Origin: Kiritimatiellia bacterium
Lineage (GTDB): Bacteria > Verrucomicrobiota > Kiritimatiellia > CAIQIC01 > Lenti-01
Length of the DNA: 55,650 bases
Direction of reading: 5' to 3'
NCBI GenBank assembly: GCA_017527155.1
Contig: JAFXQI010000043.1
Location: 1-55,650 of the forward strand
The position numbers were made by a program, and so were the translations under genes. Each line of letters starts with the position of its first letter. Position 1 is the stretch's first letter. Shown one piece after another: positions 9,548-17,413 of this stretch. Below the pieces are notes generated by a model that did not search any database, was not told where the DNA came from, and was given only the letters and a program-made list of their open reading frames with translations.

Positions 9548-9576
9548 TTGCATCGGAACACCGGTTCACATATCAT
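9548..9576 (+). promoter_or_regulatory. Promoter of the radical SAM gene, probably leaderless
   Basis: TTGCAT (9548-9553), 17 bp, TATCAT (9571-9576), then 7 nt to the ATG at 9584. An in-frame start at 9548 would lie in the -35 box and is rejected. Confidence 0.6.
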
Positions 9577-9583
9577 TCCTCCC

Positions 9584-10726
9584 ATGCCCTTCCTCCAGAC
9601 AGCCCCCACCCTCCGCGACAAGCTCGAGACCCTGGCCGCCGACGCCCAGTACGACCTCTCCTGCGCCTGCGGTACCACGTCCGACGACCACCGCCGCCGC
9701 GGCCTCGACGACCGCTGGCTCTACCCCGTCACCCTCCAGAGCGGCGGCCGCGGCCTGATGTTCAAGACCCTCCTCTCCAACGCCTGCACCAACGACTGCC
9801 GCTACTGCCCCCTCCGCGCGGGCCGCGACGCCGTCCGCCGCTACGCCCTCTCCCCCGAAGAAACCGTCCGCGCCTTCATGCCCTACTGGAACTCCGGCCG
9901 CGTCCTCGGCATCTTCCTGACGAGCGGCGTCCCCTCGACCCCCGACGCCGCGATGGACCGCCTCATCGCCACCGCCGAAATCCTGCGCCGCCGCGAACGC
10001 TTCCGCGGCGTCCTGCACCTCAAGATCATCCCCGGCGCCTCCGACGCCGCCATCGAGCGCGCCGTGCAGCTGGCCTCCACCGTCTCGCTGAACATCGAGA
10101 CCGCCGGCGAACGCCACTTCGCCAGGCTCTCCGCCCGCAAGGACTACCTGAAATCCGTCATCGCGCCCCTCAAGCGCATCGCCGCGCTGACCGCGCCCGG
10201 CATGCCGCGCGCCCGCGTCAAGGCCACGACCCAGTTCGTCGTGGGCGCCTCCGACGAAACCGACCGCGAGATCGTCCGCTACATGGGCGGCCTCTACGAC
10301 CGCCTCCGCCTGCACCGCATCTACTTCTCCGCCTACCAGCGCGGCCTCGGCGACCCGGCCCTCCCCGGAGAGACCTCCACCGCGACCAACGCCGACCTGC
10401 TCCGCCGCGAGCACCGCCTCTACCAGACCGACTTCCTCCTCCGCAAATACGGCTTTTCCTCCGCCGAGATCGGCTTCGATCCCGCCGGCAACCTCCCCCT
10501 CGACATCGACCCCAAGGAAGCCTGGGCCCGCGCCCATCCCGAACGCTTCCCCGTCCGCCTCCGCACCGCCACCCGCGACGACCTCCTCCGCGTCCCCGGC
10601 CTCGGCCCCCTGGCGGTCAAGCGCCTCCTCGCCGCCCGCCGCGCCGGCGCCCGCCTCCGTCCCGACGCCCTCCCCCTCCGCCGCGACCTCGCCACCAAAG
10701 CCCGCCCCTGGCTCGCCGCCGAGTGA
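9584..10726 (+). CDS. Putative DNA modification/repair radical SAM protein (TIGR03916-like)
   Basis: 380-residue radical SAM enzyme. The N-terminus RDKLETLAADAQYDLSCACG matches the TIGR03916 family ('putative DNA modification/repair radical SAM protein'). The 4Fe-4S cluster motif CTNDCRYC (C68, C72, C75) fits CxxxCxxC. A TIM-barrel body follows, with LTSGVPSTPDAAMDR and LNIETAGERHF. The C-terminal helix-hairpin-helix DDLLRVPGLGPLAVKRLL (about residues 327-344) would contact DNA. In known genomes it usually sits beside a TIGR03915 protein and a uracil-DNA-glycosylase-like enzyme; neither is here. It is a single-gene unit between two direct repeats. Confidence 0.87.
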   Translation: MPFLQTAPTLRDKLETLAADAQYDLSCACGTTSDDHRRRGLDDRWLYPVTLQSGGRGLMFKTLLSNACTNDCRYCPLRAGRDAVRRYALSPEETVRAFMPYWNSGRVLGIFLTSGVPSTPDAAMDRLIATAEILRRRERFRGVLHLKIIPGASDAAIERAVQLASTVSLNIETAGERHFARLSARKDYLKSVIAPLKRIAALTAPGMPRARVKATTQFVVGASDETDREIVRYMGGLYDRLRLHRIYFSAYQRGLGDPALPGETSTATNADLLRREHRLYQTDFLLRKYGFSSAEIGFDPAGNLPLDIDPKEAWARAHPERFPVRLRTATRDDLLRVPGLGPLAVKRLLAARRAGARLRPDALPLRRDLATKARPWLAAE

Positions 10727-10766
10727 CCCCGCAGAAACGCCGGGAGGCGTGGGTGGAGACTTTTTT

Positions 10767-10878
10767 CTCACGCGGAGGCGCGGAGGCGCGGAGAGAAAAC
10801 CGTCTTGTTTCCTTTCTCCAAGCGCTCCGTGTGAATTCCCCCACCCAAGCCCTCCGCGCCTCCGCGCCTCCGCGTGAG
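10767..10878. repeat. Palindromic repeat element with perfect 27-bp inverted arms
   Basis: The left arm 10767-10793 (CTCACGCGGAGGCGCGG...) and the right arm 10852-10878 are exact reverse complements, separated by 58 bp. The 'CGCGGAGGCGCGGAG' arms resemble the dispersed intergenic elements of many environmental bacteria that translate as SHAEARRRGG/SAPPRLRV. It lies just after the radical SAM stop and could act as a terminator or transcript stabiliser. Confidence 0.75.
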
Positions 10879-10883
10879 GTTTT

Positions 10884-11043
10884 GCCCCCGCCCTCCCCGC
10901 CCTCATCCGGACCCTCTCCGCCGTTCCCTGAATATCCCCTCCGCCCCCTCTTTCCCCCTCCGCTTCCACCACATTCGAGATTATGGAAAACCCCTCCATT
11001 TTCCATCATCCAGACCTCATTCTCCACCCATGAAAAACACCCC
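10884..11043 (+). repeat. Imperfect direct repeat, copy B (downstream of the radical SAM gene)
   Basis: It matches copy A (9324-9512) in order and strand: GCCCCCGCCCTCCCCG at the left end, GAGATTATGGAAAACC in the middle, CCCATGAAAAA at the right end. It is shorter than A by about 30 bp. It lacks the gene context of A, so the coding 3' end included in A is only a relic here. The rest of the 10727-11170 gap holds the 27-bp palindrome and about 125 bp in which I see nothing. Confidence 0.65.
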
Positions 11044-11170
11044 GCCGGACGGAGCCGGAAAAGGGAATCGGAACAATCGGTGTGGATCGGGCGGTTTCGG
11101 AAATAGCCCGAGTTTCCATATTCGAGGGTAAAACCCACGAGTTTCCTAAGATTTTGCTCGGAGGTCTCCA

Positions 11171-11397
11171 CTACACGACTGTGTTCATGCGGGGAGACAG
11201 GGAGGGCGAGACCTTGGGCGGCGGCTGGGCGGGAAGGGTCAGGTCGAGCTGGGCGAGCAGGAGGGCGGTGTCTTCGCGCGGCTCGATGTGGCGCGGGAGG
11301 GTGATGGTGCGTCCGTCGGTGGTTGGCAGGATGACGTCCACCATCTAGAGGGTCTTGAACTTGTCAATGATCTGGCGCGGGGTCAGACCCGGAGCGC
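11171..11397 (-). pseudogene. 3' remnant of an IS1634-type transposase, with in-frame stop
   Basis: Reading the minus strand gives PGLTPRQIIDKFKTL, a stop (TAG at 11345-11347), then MVDVILPTTDGRT...LDLTLPAQPPPK and a terminal stop at 11171-11173. This is the C-terminus typical of IS1634/IS4-type transposases, in which the stop position is normally a codon for glutamine (CAG), so it looks like a single C-to-T change. No N-terminal or catalytic part remains. Its upstream end is joined directly to an amidohydrolase fragment. Confidence 0.65.
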
Positions 11398-11615
11398 GCT
11401 GTACGGCGGGGATGTTGCGGGTGAGGGTCTGGTAGAACCGGGGACGCGACGCATCAGCGCCCGTCGAGGACGCGTGCGCCCTCGGGTGCGGCGAGGCCGC
11501 GCCCGACGGCCTCGATGCGGCCGTCGCGGACGAGCACGTCGACGTCGTGCAGAACGTTGAACTCGTCGTCCATCGTGACGAGCGTGTGGATGTTTGCGAT
11601 CTTGAGCAGGTTCAT
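11398..11615 (-). pseudogene. Decayed amidohydrolase (8-oxoguanine/cytosine deaminase-like) N-terminus
   Basis: The ATG at 11615 has GAAAGG upstream and opens a 53-residue frame typical of SsnA/8-oxoguanine deaminase-type amidohydrolases (TLVTMDDEF..., DVDVLVRDGRIEAVG, ARVLDGR), then meets a stop at 11454. In another frame the next codons read FYQTLTRNIPAVQ, the segment that normally follows the zinc-binding NTHHH motif in this family. The part between, including the metal-binding histidines, is deleted and the frame is shifted. At about 11397 the sequence becomes transposase. It cannot make an active enzyme. Confidence 0.65.
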
Positions 11616-11755
11616 GGCAGGCCTTTCTTTGGTTTCAGACAATCTTGGCGGTTTCGGACAAAGGGATGCGCCCGGCACAACCGCCGGCATGGGAAAACCT
11701 GGGAATTTTAGTTTCTCTAGAAATCCTAGAAATCCTAGCCCGGGCGCCCCGGAAG

Positions 11756-11797
11756 TTTTCCAATGATTGGAAAATTTTTTCCAGGGATTGGAAAAAA
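11756..11797. terminator. Two adjacent AT-rich palindromes; likely bidirectional terminator/repeat
   Basis: TTTTCCAATGATTGGAAAA (11756-11774) is a perfect 9-bp-arm hairpin. It is followed without a gap by a second one, TTTTTTCCA-GGGAT-TGGAAAAAA (11775-11797). They lie 22 bp past the stop of the secreted protein gene (11819) and can serve as its terminator. The rest of 11616-11755 shows short CCTAGAAATCCTAG-type repeats and nothing else that I can name. Confidence 0.6.
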
Positions 11798-11818
11798 CCG
11801 GGTCTGGAGGAAGGCGCG

Positions 11819-12355
11819 TCACTCGGCGGGCTCCGGGGGCGGGGTGTCGGCTTTGCGGATGCGGATGAACGGTTTTTCGAGATCCGGGAGGTCCTGTGCG
11901 TTGGCGTGCCATCGTTCGTCGATGAGCCACTCGCCGAGCTTGGCGGAAATCGGGACGGTCTGGAAGGAGCGGGATTGGAAAACCGGCAGGCGGTAGAGGC
12001 CCACCGTGGTCTGGGAGTCCCAGCCGGCGAGGCGCGAAATCTCCAGCTCGATCTTGCATTCCGCTACCTCGCCGTCGCAGGAAAAATCCGTCAGCTCCAG
12101 CGCAAGGCCGATGCCGCGCTCTTCGTAGCCGCAAGGCTCGCCGTCCTCGAATTCCATGGGATGGCGGACGGTGGCGTCGAAGCCTTTGTGGACTTCGTTG
12201 TTTTTGTCGAGGGGGACGGTCAGTGTGATTTCCTCCGGCGCGGCGATGCGGACGTCCACGACGTATTCCTCCGCCCGCGCACCGGGTGCGGAGAGGCCGA
12301 AAACAAGCGCGGCGACCGCGGCGAAAAGCGGGAGGGTGGTTTGAGGATGGCTCAT
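11819..12355 (-). CDS. Secreted hypothetical protein
   Basis: 178-residue exported protein of unknown function. A Sec signal peptide is clear (MSHPQTTLPLFAAVAALVFG, cleavage after about residue 28 at ARA-EE). The mature part begins with beta-type sequence EYVVDVRIAAPEEITLTVPL. It has two cysteines near ELTDFSCDGEVAECKIELEI that may form a disulfide, and a Pro/Glu-rich tail. The ATG at 12355 is preceded by GAAAGG. The frame is open upstream to 12877 only as the antisense of the RAYT gene. It has its own promoter and terminator, so it is probably monocistronic. Confidence 0.7.
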   Translation of the reverse strand: MSHPQTTLPLFAAVAALVFGLSAPGARAEEYVVDVRIAAPEEITLTVPLDKNNEVHKGFDATVRHPMEFEDGEPCGYEERGIGLALELTDFSCDGEVAECKIELEISRLAGWDSQTTVGLYRLPVFQSRSFQTVPISAKLGEWLIDERWHANAQDLPDLEKPFIRIRKADTPPPEPAE

Positions 12356-12386
12356 GGGGGGACCTTTCTGTTGGACCGTTTCCTGC

Positions 12387-12414
12387 AATTTACGACAATT
12401 CTGCGGGCGGACAA
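12387..12414 (-). promoter_or_regulatory. Promoter of the secreted protein gene at 11819-12355
   Basis: On the minus strand TTGTCC (12409-12414), 16 bp, TAAATT (12387-12392). The predicted leader is about 25 nt and contains a GAAAGG ribosome-binding site, unlike the leaderless promoters elsewhere. Confidence 0.45.
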
Positions 12415-12452
12415 ACAAAAATCCGCCGAGCGGGAGTTTTCCCTTTTCCCGC

Positions 12453-12481
12453 GTACGCCGCCGCGCCGATTCATCGGCGCG
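12453..12481 (+). repeat. REP-like hairpin downstream of the RAYT gene
   Basis: GTAC (12453-12456), 9 bp, then the core CCGATTCATCGG (12466-12477) inside a 20-bp palindrome with 9-bp arms (12462-12481). It starts 6 bp past the RAYT stop. The same GTA(G/C)-N9-CCGATTCATCGG layout occurs in opposite orientation at the other end of the gene. Confidence 0.65.
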
Positions 12482-12486
12482 CCCCG

Positions 12487-13455
12487 TCAGGAGCCTGCCC
12501 CGGGGAGCGCCGCCGCCACGGCATTGTTGAAGTGGCAGTTCTCCCAGTTGCACCCTTCGACCGCTTCGGGAAAGCACGAGAGCACCAGCAAGCGGCTCCC
12601 GGCAAGGTTTTCGAGCTGCCGCCCGTGCGGCTTCCAGTCCTTGAGGCCGAAGGGCAGCAACCGTATGACGCGCGCCCGCGGAAGCGCCGCCAGCGCTCGC
12701 AACGCCTCTTTTTCCCCGGGCGAAACGAATCCGCCGACCGGTATCGCACCGCCCCGCACCCGTTCGCACCATCCGGCAATGACGCGCGCCCGTTCCCCCG
12801 CATCCGCGCGTCGGCTCACGACGATGGGCAAAAGCAGGGGATAGTCGAGCAGGGCGAGATCGCCGAGGGCGTCCCACTTCCGCCCCGGTGCGGCCGCCGC
12901 CAGACGCGGATGGGCCGCCGCGCGCACGGTACGGAGCAGGTGCGCGTTCTCGCGCCGGAGCTGCCAGCGACGCGGGTTCGCCGCCGTGTATTCGCGGAAA
13001 ATCCCGAACATCTCCGCGTCAAGCGACACCCAGTCGTGGAAGTTTTCCTCGAAGACCTGTCCCGCGCCGCCGGGAAGGCGGTGGATGGCCCGCGTTGCCC
13101 TCGCCTTCGCGCGCCGTACCCACCAGCCGAGCGGATGACCGCTGCCCGGAGCCATCGCCACGACGCCGTGGAAATGGTCGGGCATCACCGCCCATTCCCG
13201 GAGCGAAATCTGCGGACATTCCTCCGCCATCTTGCGCCAGGCCGCCTCCAGCGCTGCTCCGCACGGAGAAAGGACCGCACGGTAGTTCTCGATGCGCGAG
13301 AGAAAGTTCCGGCGTGGTTCGGTGGAAAACGTGACCAGATAGTAGCCCCAGCCCGCATAGTCGTGATCGGCCCACCGCCGGTATCCTGGCCGGGGGGCAT
13401 CGGGACCGATGAATCGGCCCCGACGGCTACTGGGGGGGACCTCGCCCGGCCTCAC
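12487..13455 (-). CDS. REP-associated tyrosine transposase (RAYT, TnpA_REP) with C-terminal extension
   Basis: 322-residue single-strand-specific Y1 transposase of the REP-associated type, which nicks and joins REP hairpins. The domain begins PRPGYRRWADHDYAGWGYY. The HUH motif is MPDHFHGVV (H94, H96), and the likely nucleophile tyrosine is Y156 in FREYTAANPRRW. Residues from about 190 form an extra domain (IPVGGFVSPGEKEALRAL, then RLLPFGLKDWKPHGRQLENL, GSRLLVLSCFPEA) resembling a SLOG/DprA-type Rossmann fold; this is an inference. The start is probably the GTG at 13455, overlapping the upstream stop by GTGA; no ATG precedes the domain. REP-like hairpins flank it. Confidence 0.8.
   Translation of the reverse strand: MRPGEVPPSSRRGRFIGPDAPRPGYRRWADHDYAGWGYYLVTFSTEPRRNFLSRIENYRAVLSPCGAALEAAWRKMAEECPQISLREWAVMPDHFHGVVAMAPGSGHPLGWWVRRAKARATRAIHRLPGGAGQVFEENFHDWVSLDAEMFGIFREYTAANPRRWQLRRENAHLLRTVRAAAHPRLAAAAPGRKWDALGDLALLDYPLLLPIVVSRRADAGERARVIAGWCERVRGGAIPVGGFVSPGEKEALRALAALPRARVIRLLPFGLKDWKPHGRQLENLAGSRLLVLSCFPEAVEGCNWENCHFNNAVAAALPGAGS
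13400..13430 (-). repeat. REP-like hairpin at the 5' end of the RAYT gene
   Basis: On the minus strand GTAG (13427-13430), 9 bp, then CCGATTCATCGG (13406-13417) within a longer imperfect hairpin (13400-13423). GTAG 5' of the palindrome is the recognition layout known for RAYT-bound REPs. The hairpin is inside the first codons of the RAYT frame. Confidence 0.65.
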
Positions 13456-16400
13456 TTCGCGAGTCCGGGGAGGTTGGGGAGGGCGCCGAGGCGGGGGGGC
13501 GTCGGGGCGGAAGCGCCGCCGGCGGGGGGGCGGGTGCCGAGGAGGAGGGAGCGGAATTCGGCGTTGTTGCCCAGGATCTGGAAGCGGGGGTCCTGCAGGA
13601 TGGCGTCGCGGGCTTGCGCGCCGCCGGCGTTCAGGGCCTGGCGGACGCTGCGGAGGGCGTCGTCGGTGCGGTTCAGGTAGGCGTAGGCCGCCGCCAGGTT
13701 GATCCATACGTCGGGTCGGCGCGGGTCGCGGCGGGCCGCGGTCTCCAGGGCGTAGGCCATCGCGTCGATGCGCTGGTCCTGCGCGAAGAGGCCCGCGACC
13801 GCCAGGACGCCGTCGACCGGGGCGTCGGGGTCGTCGAGGAGCTGGGTCGCCAGGCGCAGGTACTGGGGCATCTGGCCGCCGGCGCGGTAGATTTCCAGCA
13901 GGTTCAGGCGGTCGTCGAAGGACAGGGTCTCGCCCGCAGCGATGCGCCGCTCGTATTCGCCGCGCCGCGCGAAGAGTTCCTGCGTGGTCTGGATCTGGGA
14001 GAGGAAACCGGCGGCGCTCTCGTTGTGGGGGTCTTCCTTGACGAAGTCCTCCAAGAGGGCGCGGGCGTCGTCGAAGCGCTGGATCTTCATGTACATCTGC
14101 GCGAGCCGGAAGAGGGCTTCGGGCGAGAGGGGATAGAGGGAGACGGCTTGCTTGTAGGCGTATTCGGCTTCGTCGTACATGCGACGGTATTCGTAGATGC
14201 CGGCGATGGCGCTCCGCAGTTTGCTGAAGGATTTGCGCGCGCAGATGTCGCGCCGGAACGCGCTCTGGCCGAGCAGCCAGTCGGTGTACCAGCCCCAGAA
14301 GGCGTGGTCGTCCTTGACCACCTGTTCGGGCAGCGCGGGGAGGGGGTCGCGGTTGAGCTTGAGCATGAGGCCATTGGGCGTGAGGTAGGGGTACATCCAC
14401 TGGATGACGTAGGATTCCTCGACATAAAAATCGTGGCGGAATTTGTTCTCCTTGAAGATGAGTTCGGCCAGCAGGCCGTTGATGGTCATGACGCCGCCGA
14501 CGCCCTGCACGCTGACGCGCCCGTTCTCGAACTTGATGTCGGCGCCGGCCGCGACGCGCCCGCTCTGGACGTCCTCGACGTATTTCTGGAAGGCGGCGTT
14601 GGAGTCTTCCATGGAGGGGATGTAGATGGTGTCGCCGTACAAATCGCGCGTGATGTTCATGAAGGTGTTGTCGGCGAGGGCGTTCTGCGTGATGAGGTAG
14701 ACGTCGGAGCGCACGTCGGCGGAGTAGATCATGTAGGTGGGGACGAAGCGTCCGGGGTCGGTGCCGCCATAGAAGACGGCGCCCTGCGTCATCGGCGGCG
14801 GGTACTGCGGGTCGTCGCTGCCCATCGCCGCGCAGTAGGCGCCCCACTGGGCCTTGTATTCGTCGCTGTCTTCGCCGCCGTACCAGCAGGCGAAGTCTTC
14901 TTTGATGCCCTTGACGCCTTCCAGCCCCCAGTTGCCGAACTGCCAGCCGTAGCTGTGGCCGTTCTGCTCGGCCCCGCCCACGATGCGCACCTGCTCCTCG
15001 TCGTAGGCGTTCTGCCAGAGCAACACCCCCGGCAGCAGCACCGCCGCGCAAAGCGCGCCGCGCCGAGCCGCGCCCCCGCCCCAGCGGCCGAAGCACGCCA
15101 CCGAGAGCAGCAGGCCGTAGCCCAGCCACAGCGCGTAGAGCGCGTGGCTCTGGATGAACTGCACCCGCCCGATGAACAGCTGCTGGATGTCCAGCGACGG
15201 ATTCTGGAAAATCAGGAACACCACGCTCACCGAGAAGAATCCCACCAGCGACGCGATCAGCCATCCCTGCGGGCCTTCCCCGAAGTCGAAATCCATCCCC
15301 GCTTTCGCCGAGAGCCATCCCGCCAGCAGCAGCGCCGCCGGGGGACCGAACACCAGCGCCCGGTAAAACCCCTTCGCGGCCCCCGACAGCTCCAGGCTGC
15401 GCCCCTCCGCCGCCGCGCGCGCGACCGCCTCCGCCGAAGGATACACCGCCTTCAGGCTCAGCACATCCATCCACAGCACCCCCGCCAGCACCGCCGCGCC
15501 GAAGCCGCCCACCATCAGCTTCGTCCCCAGCGTCCACCCCCGGAACGCCGCCGCCGTGCGCCGCAGGTACAGCGCCACCAGCAGGCACACCCCCCACCCC
15601 GCCGCCAGCAGCACCGGCGCCAGCAGCAGCCGCCAGAGCGCATCCGCCCCCTTCCAGCCCGTCGCCGACTCCAGCGCGATCACCGCCGACGCCGCCAGCA
15701 CCAGCCCCAGCGCCACCGGGAACGCCCCCCGCCGCCGCCCGCCCGCCGCGAACCCCCACGCGCAGAACGGCAGGAACCCGATTGCCGCGATCGGCAGCGA
15801 GAACTGGCTGCGCAGGTCCGTCAGGTAGCTGCCCAGCTGCATCACGAACTTGTCGCTGAAGATGTCCGTCGGCACGATCGCCTCATACTGCCCGCGCGTC
15901 ACCGCGTGCATGAACCCCTCCCACGTGCGCGCATAGCCCCAGTTCATCGGCGGATTCTGGTCGCTCGCCAGCGGCAGGTAGAGGTAGAACGCCACTCCCA
16001 GCTCCGCGAGCAAAATCGACACCGCCACCGTCTTCGCGTGCGGCAGCTTCGACATCGCCAGCCCCAGCGGCACCAGGCACAGCACCGTCAGGAGCGCCAT
16101 CGCGCCGCTCCCCGGACCCGCCGTCCACAGCCACTGCGCAAACGGCGTCGCCCGCTCCGACGCCGGAACCGACAGCGAGAACAGGTTCGCCGACCACCCC
16201 TCCGCCGCCTTCGCCCCCTCCGACGCGCACACCGCGTGCCCCACGTGCACCAGCACCAGCAGCGACAGCACCGCCGCCGCACCGACCGCCAGCCGCCGGC
16301 GCCACTCCAGCCGCTCCGTCGCCTTGCCCACCCACAGCGACACCGGGATCGCCAGGAACAGGTAATTGTACAGCCAGAACGGCTTCGTGTCCGGCCCGCA

Positions 16401-17324
16401 CGACCACTTCCACAGCCGGTCGTCGAACGCGAACCGCTGCAATTGCTCCGGCCCCATCCGCAGCTGCTCCGCCAGCGCCTCCGGGTCCACGAACAGCTGC
16501 ACTCCCTTCGCCGCCAGCACGAACGGAATCCCCACCAGCACCGCCGCCAGCGCGAAGTCCCGGAACAGCCCCGTATCCTTCATCAGCACCGCCACCGCCA
16601 GTCCCGCCCCCAGGAACAGCAGCGTCTGGTGGTTCGTCAACCCCAGCCCGAACAAGAACGCCGCCGCCCAGAGCAGCCCGTCGCTCTTCGGACGGCACAT
16701 CCACATGTAGATCAGCAGGAGGATCGCCATCTGGAACAGCGCATTCAGCGAATACACCTCCACGATCACGCTCTGGCTCCAGAGCACCGGACTGAACGCC
16801 AGCAGCAACCCCGCCGTCACCCCCGCCGCCAGGCACACCCCCTTCGCCCACGGCGCCTCACCCTCCCCGGCCTTGACCTCCCCGCGCCCCCCCGCGATGC
16901 ACCCCAGCACATCCGCCCCGCTCCGGCACACCAGCAGCGCCAGCAACCCGCACGCGAACGCCCCGCTCACCGCACTCGCCAGCCCCACCCCCCAAGCCGG
17001 ATTCGGATGCCCGTTGTACTGCACCCAATGGAACACCCACTGGAAGAACCACGTCAGCAGCGTCCAGATCGGATACCCCGGCGGATGCGGCACCCCCAGC
17101 CAGTCGCTGGCGACGGCCAGCTCCCCGCTGTCCTCGAGCGTCACCGTCGGCGCGAGCGTAAAGAAATACACCGCCCCCGCCACCAGCGACGCCACCCAGA
17201 ACGCCCACCAATCCACCTTCCGGAAGAACGCCCCTTTCGGCGCACACCCCTCCCCCGCGCGCCCCGCCTCGCGGTTCACCCGGTCCATCTGCAATTCCGT
17301 ATCCTTCGTCACGTCGATCGTCAT
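13452..17324 (-). CDS. DUF2723 (GT117) membrane glycosyltransferase with TPR tail
   Basis: 1,290-residue multi-spanning protein. DUF2723 proteins are GT117-type transferases thought to glycosylate exported proteins or lipids on the outer face of the inner membrane. The core is recognised by KVDWWAFWVASLVAG (first helix), TLEDSGELAVASDWLG and PHPPGYPIWTLLTW, and later by PPMNWGYARTWEGFMHAVT. More than ten membrane helices follow up to about residue 830. A periplasmic part and TPR-like repeats (YEYRRMYDEAEYAYKQAV, YPLSPEALFRLAQMYMKI) occupy the C-terminal 300 residues. I prefer the ATG at 17324; a GTG at 17378 with GGAGG upstream is possible. The last codons overlap the RAYT start. Confidence 0.88.
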   Translation of the reverse strand: MTIDVTKDTELQMDRVNREAGRAGEGCAPKGAFFRKVDWWAFWVASLVAGAVYFFTLAPTVTLEDSGELAVASDWLGVPHPPGYPIWTLLTWFFQWVFHWVQYNGHPNPAWGVGLASAVSGAFACGLLALLVCRSGADVLGCIAGGRGEVKAGEGEAPWAKGVCLAAGVTAGLLLAFSPVLWSQSVIVEVYSLNALFQMAILLLIYMWMCRPKSDGLLWAAAFLFGLGLTNHQTLLFLGAGLAVAVLMKDTGLFRDFALAAVLVGIPFVLAAKGVQLFVDPEALAEQLRMGPEQLQRFAFDDRLWKWSCGPDTKPFWLYNYLFLAIPVSLWVGKATERLEWRRRLAVGAAAVLSLLVLVHVGHAVCASEGAKAAEGWSANLFSLSVPASERATPFAQWLWTAGPGSGAMALLTVLCLVPLGLAMSKLPHAKTVAVSILLAELGVAFYLYLPLASDQNPPMNWGYARTWEGFMHAVTRGQYEAIVPTDIFSDKFVMQLGSYLTDLRSQFSLPIAAIGFLPFCAWGFAAGGRRRGAFPVALGLVLAASAVIALESATGWKGADALWRLLLAPVLLAAGWGVCLLVALYLRRTAAAFRGWTLGTKLMVGGFGAAVLAGVLWMDVLSLKAVYPSAEAVARAAAEGRSLELSGAAKGFYRALVFGPPAALLLAGWLSAKAGMDFDFGEGPQGWLIASLVGFFSVSVVFLIFQNPSLDIQQLFIGRVQFIQSHALYALWLGYGLLLSVACFGRWGGGAARRGALCAAVLLPGVLLWQNAYDEEQVRIVGGAEQNGHSYGWQFGNWGLEGVKGIKEDFACWYGGEDSDEYKAQWGAYCAAMGSDDPQYPPPMTQGAVFYGGTDPGRFVPTYMIYSADVRSDVYLITQNALADNTFMNITRDLYGDTIYIPSMEDSNAAFQKYVEDVQSGRVAAGADIKFENGRVSVQGVGGVMTINGLLAELIFKENKFRHDFYVEESYVIQWMYPYLTPNGLMLKLNRDPLPALPEQVVKDDHAFWGWYTDWLLGQSAFRRDICARKSFSKLRSAIAGIYEYRRMYDEAEYAYKQAVSLYPLSPEALFRLAQMYMKIQRFDDARALLEDFVKEDPHNESAAGFLSQIQTTQELFARRGEYERRIAAGETLSFDDRLNLLEIYRAGGQMPQYLRLATQLLDDPDAPVDGVLAVAGLFAQDQRIDAMAYALETAARRDPRRPDVWINLAAAYAYLNRTDDALRSVRQALNAGGAQARDAILQDPRFQILGNNAEFRSLLLGTRPPAGGASAPTPPRLGALPNLPGLAK

Positions 17325-17413
17325 GTCCAAAACCTCGTTCCGCGCCCCTTCCCGGGACGCATCCTCTCCTTTTCCCACATCCGCCCTCCGATTTCACGCT
17401 TTTTCGCACTGGC

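Noticed and set aside
10723-11131. Small ORFs over the repeat region after the radical SAM gene
   Set aside because: They are translations of the palindromic and direct repeats (Arg/Pro/Ser-rich, reading across both arms) and not genes.
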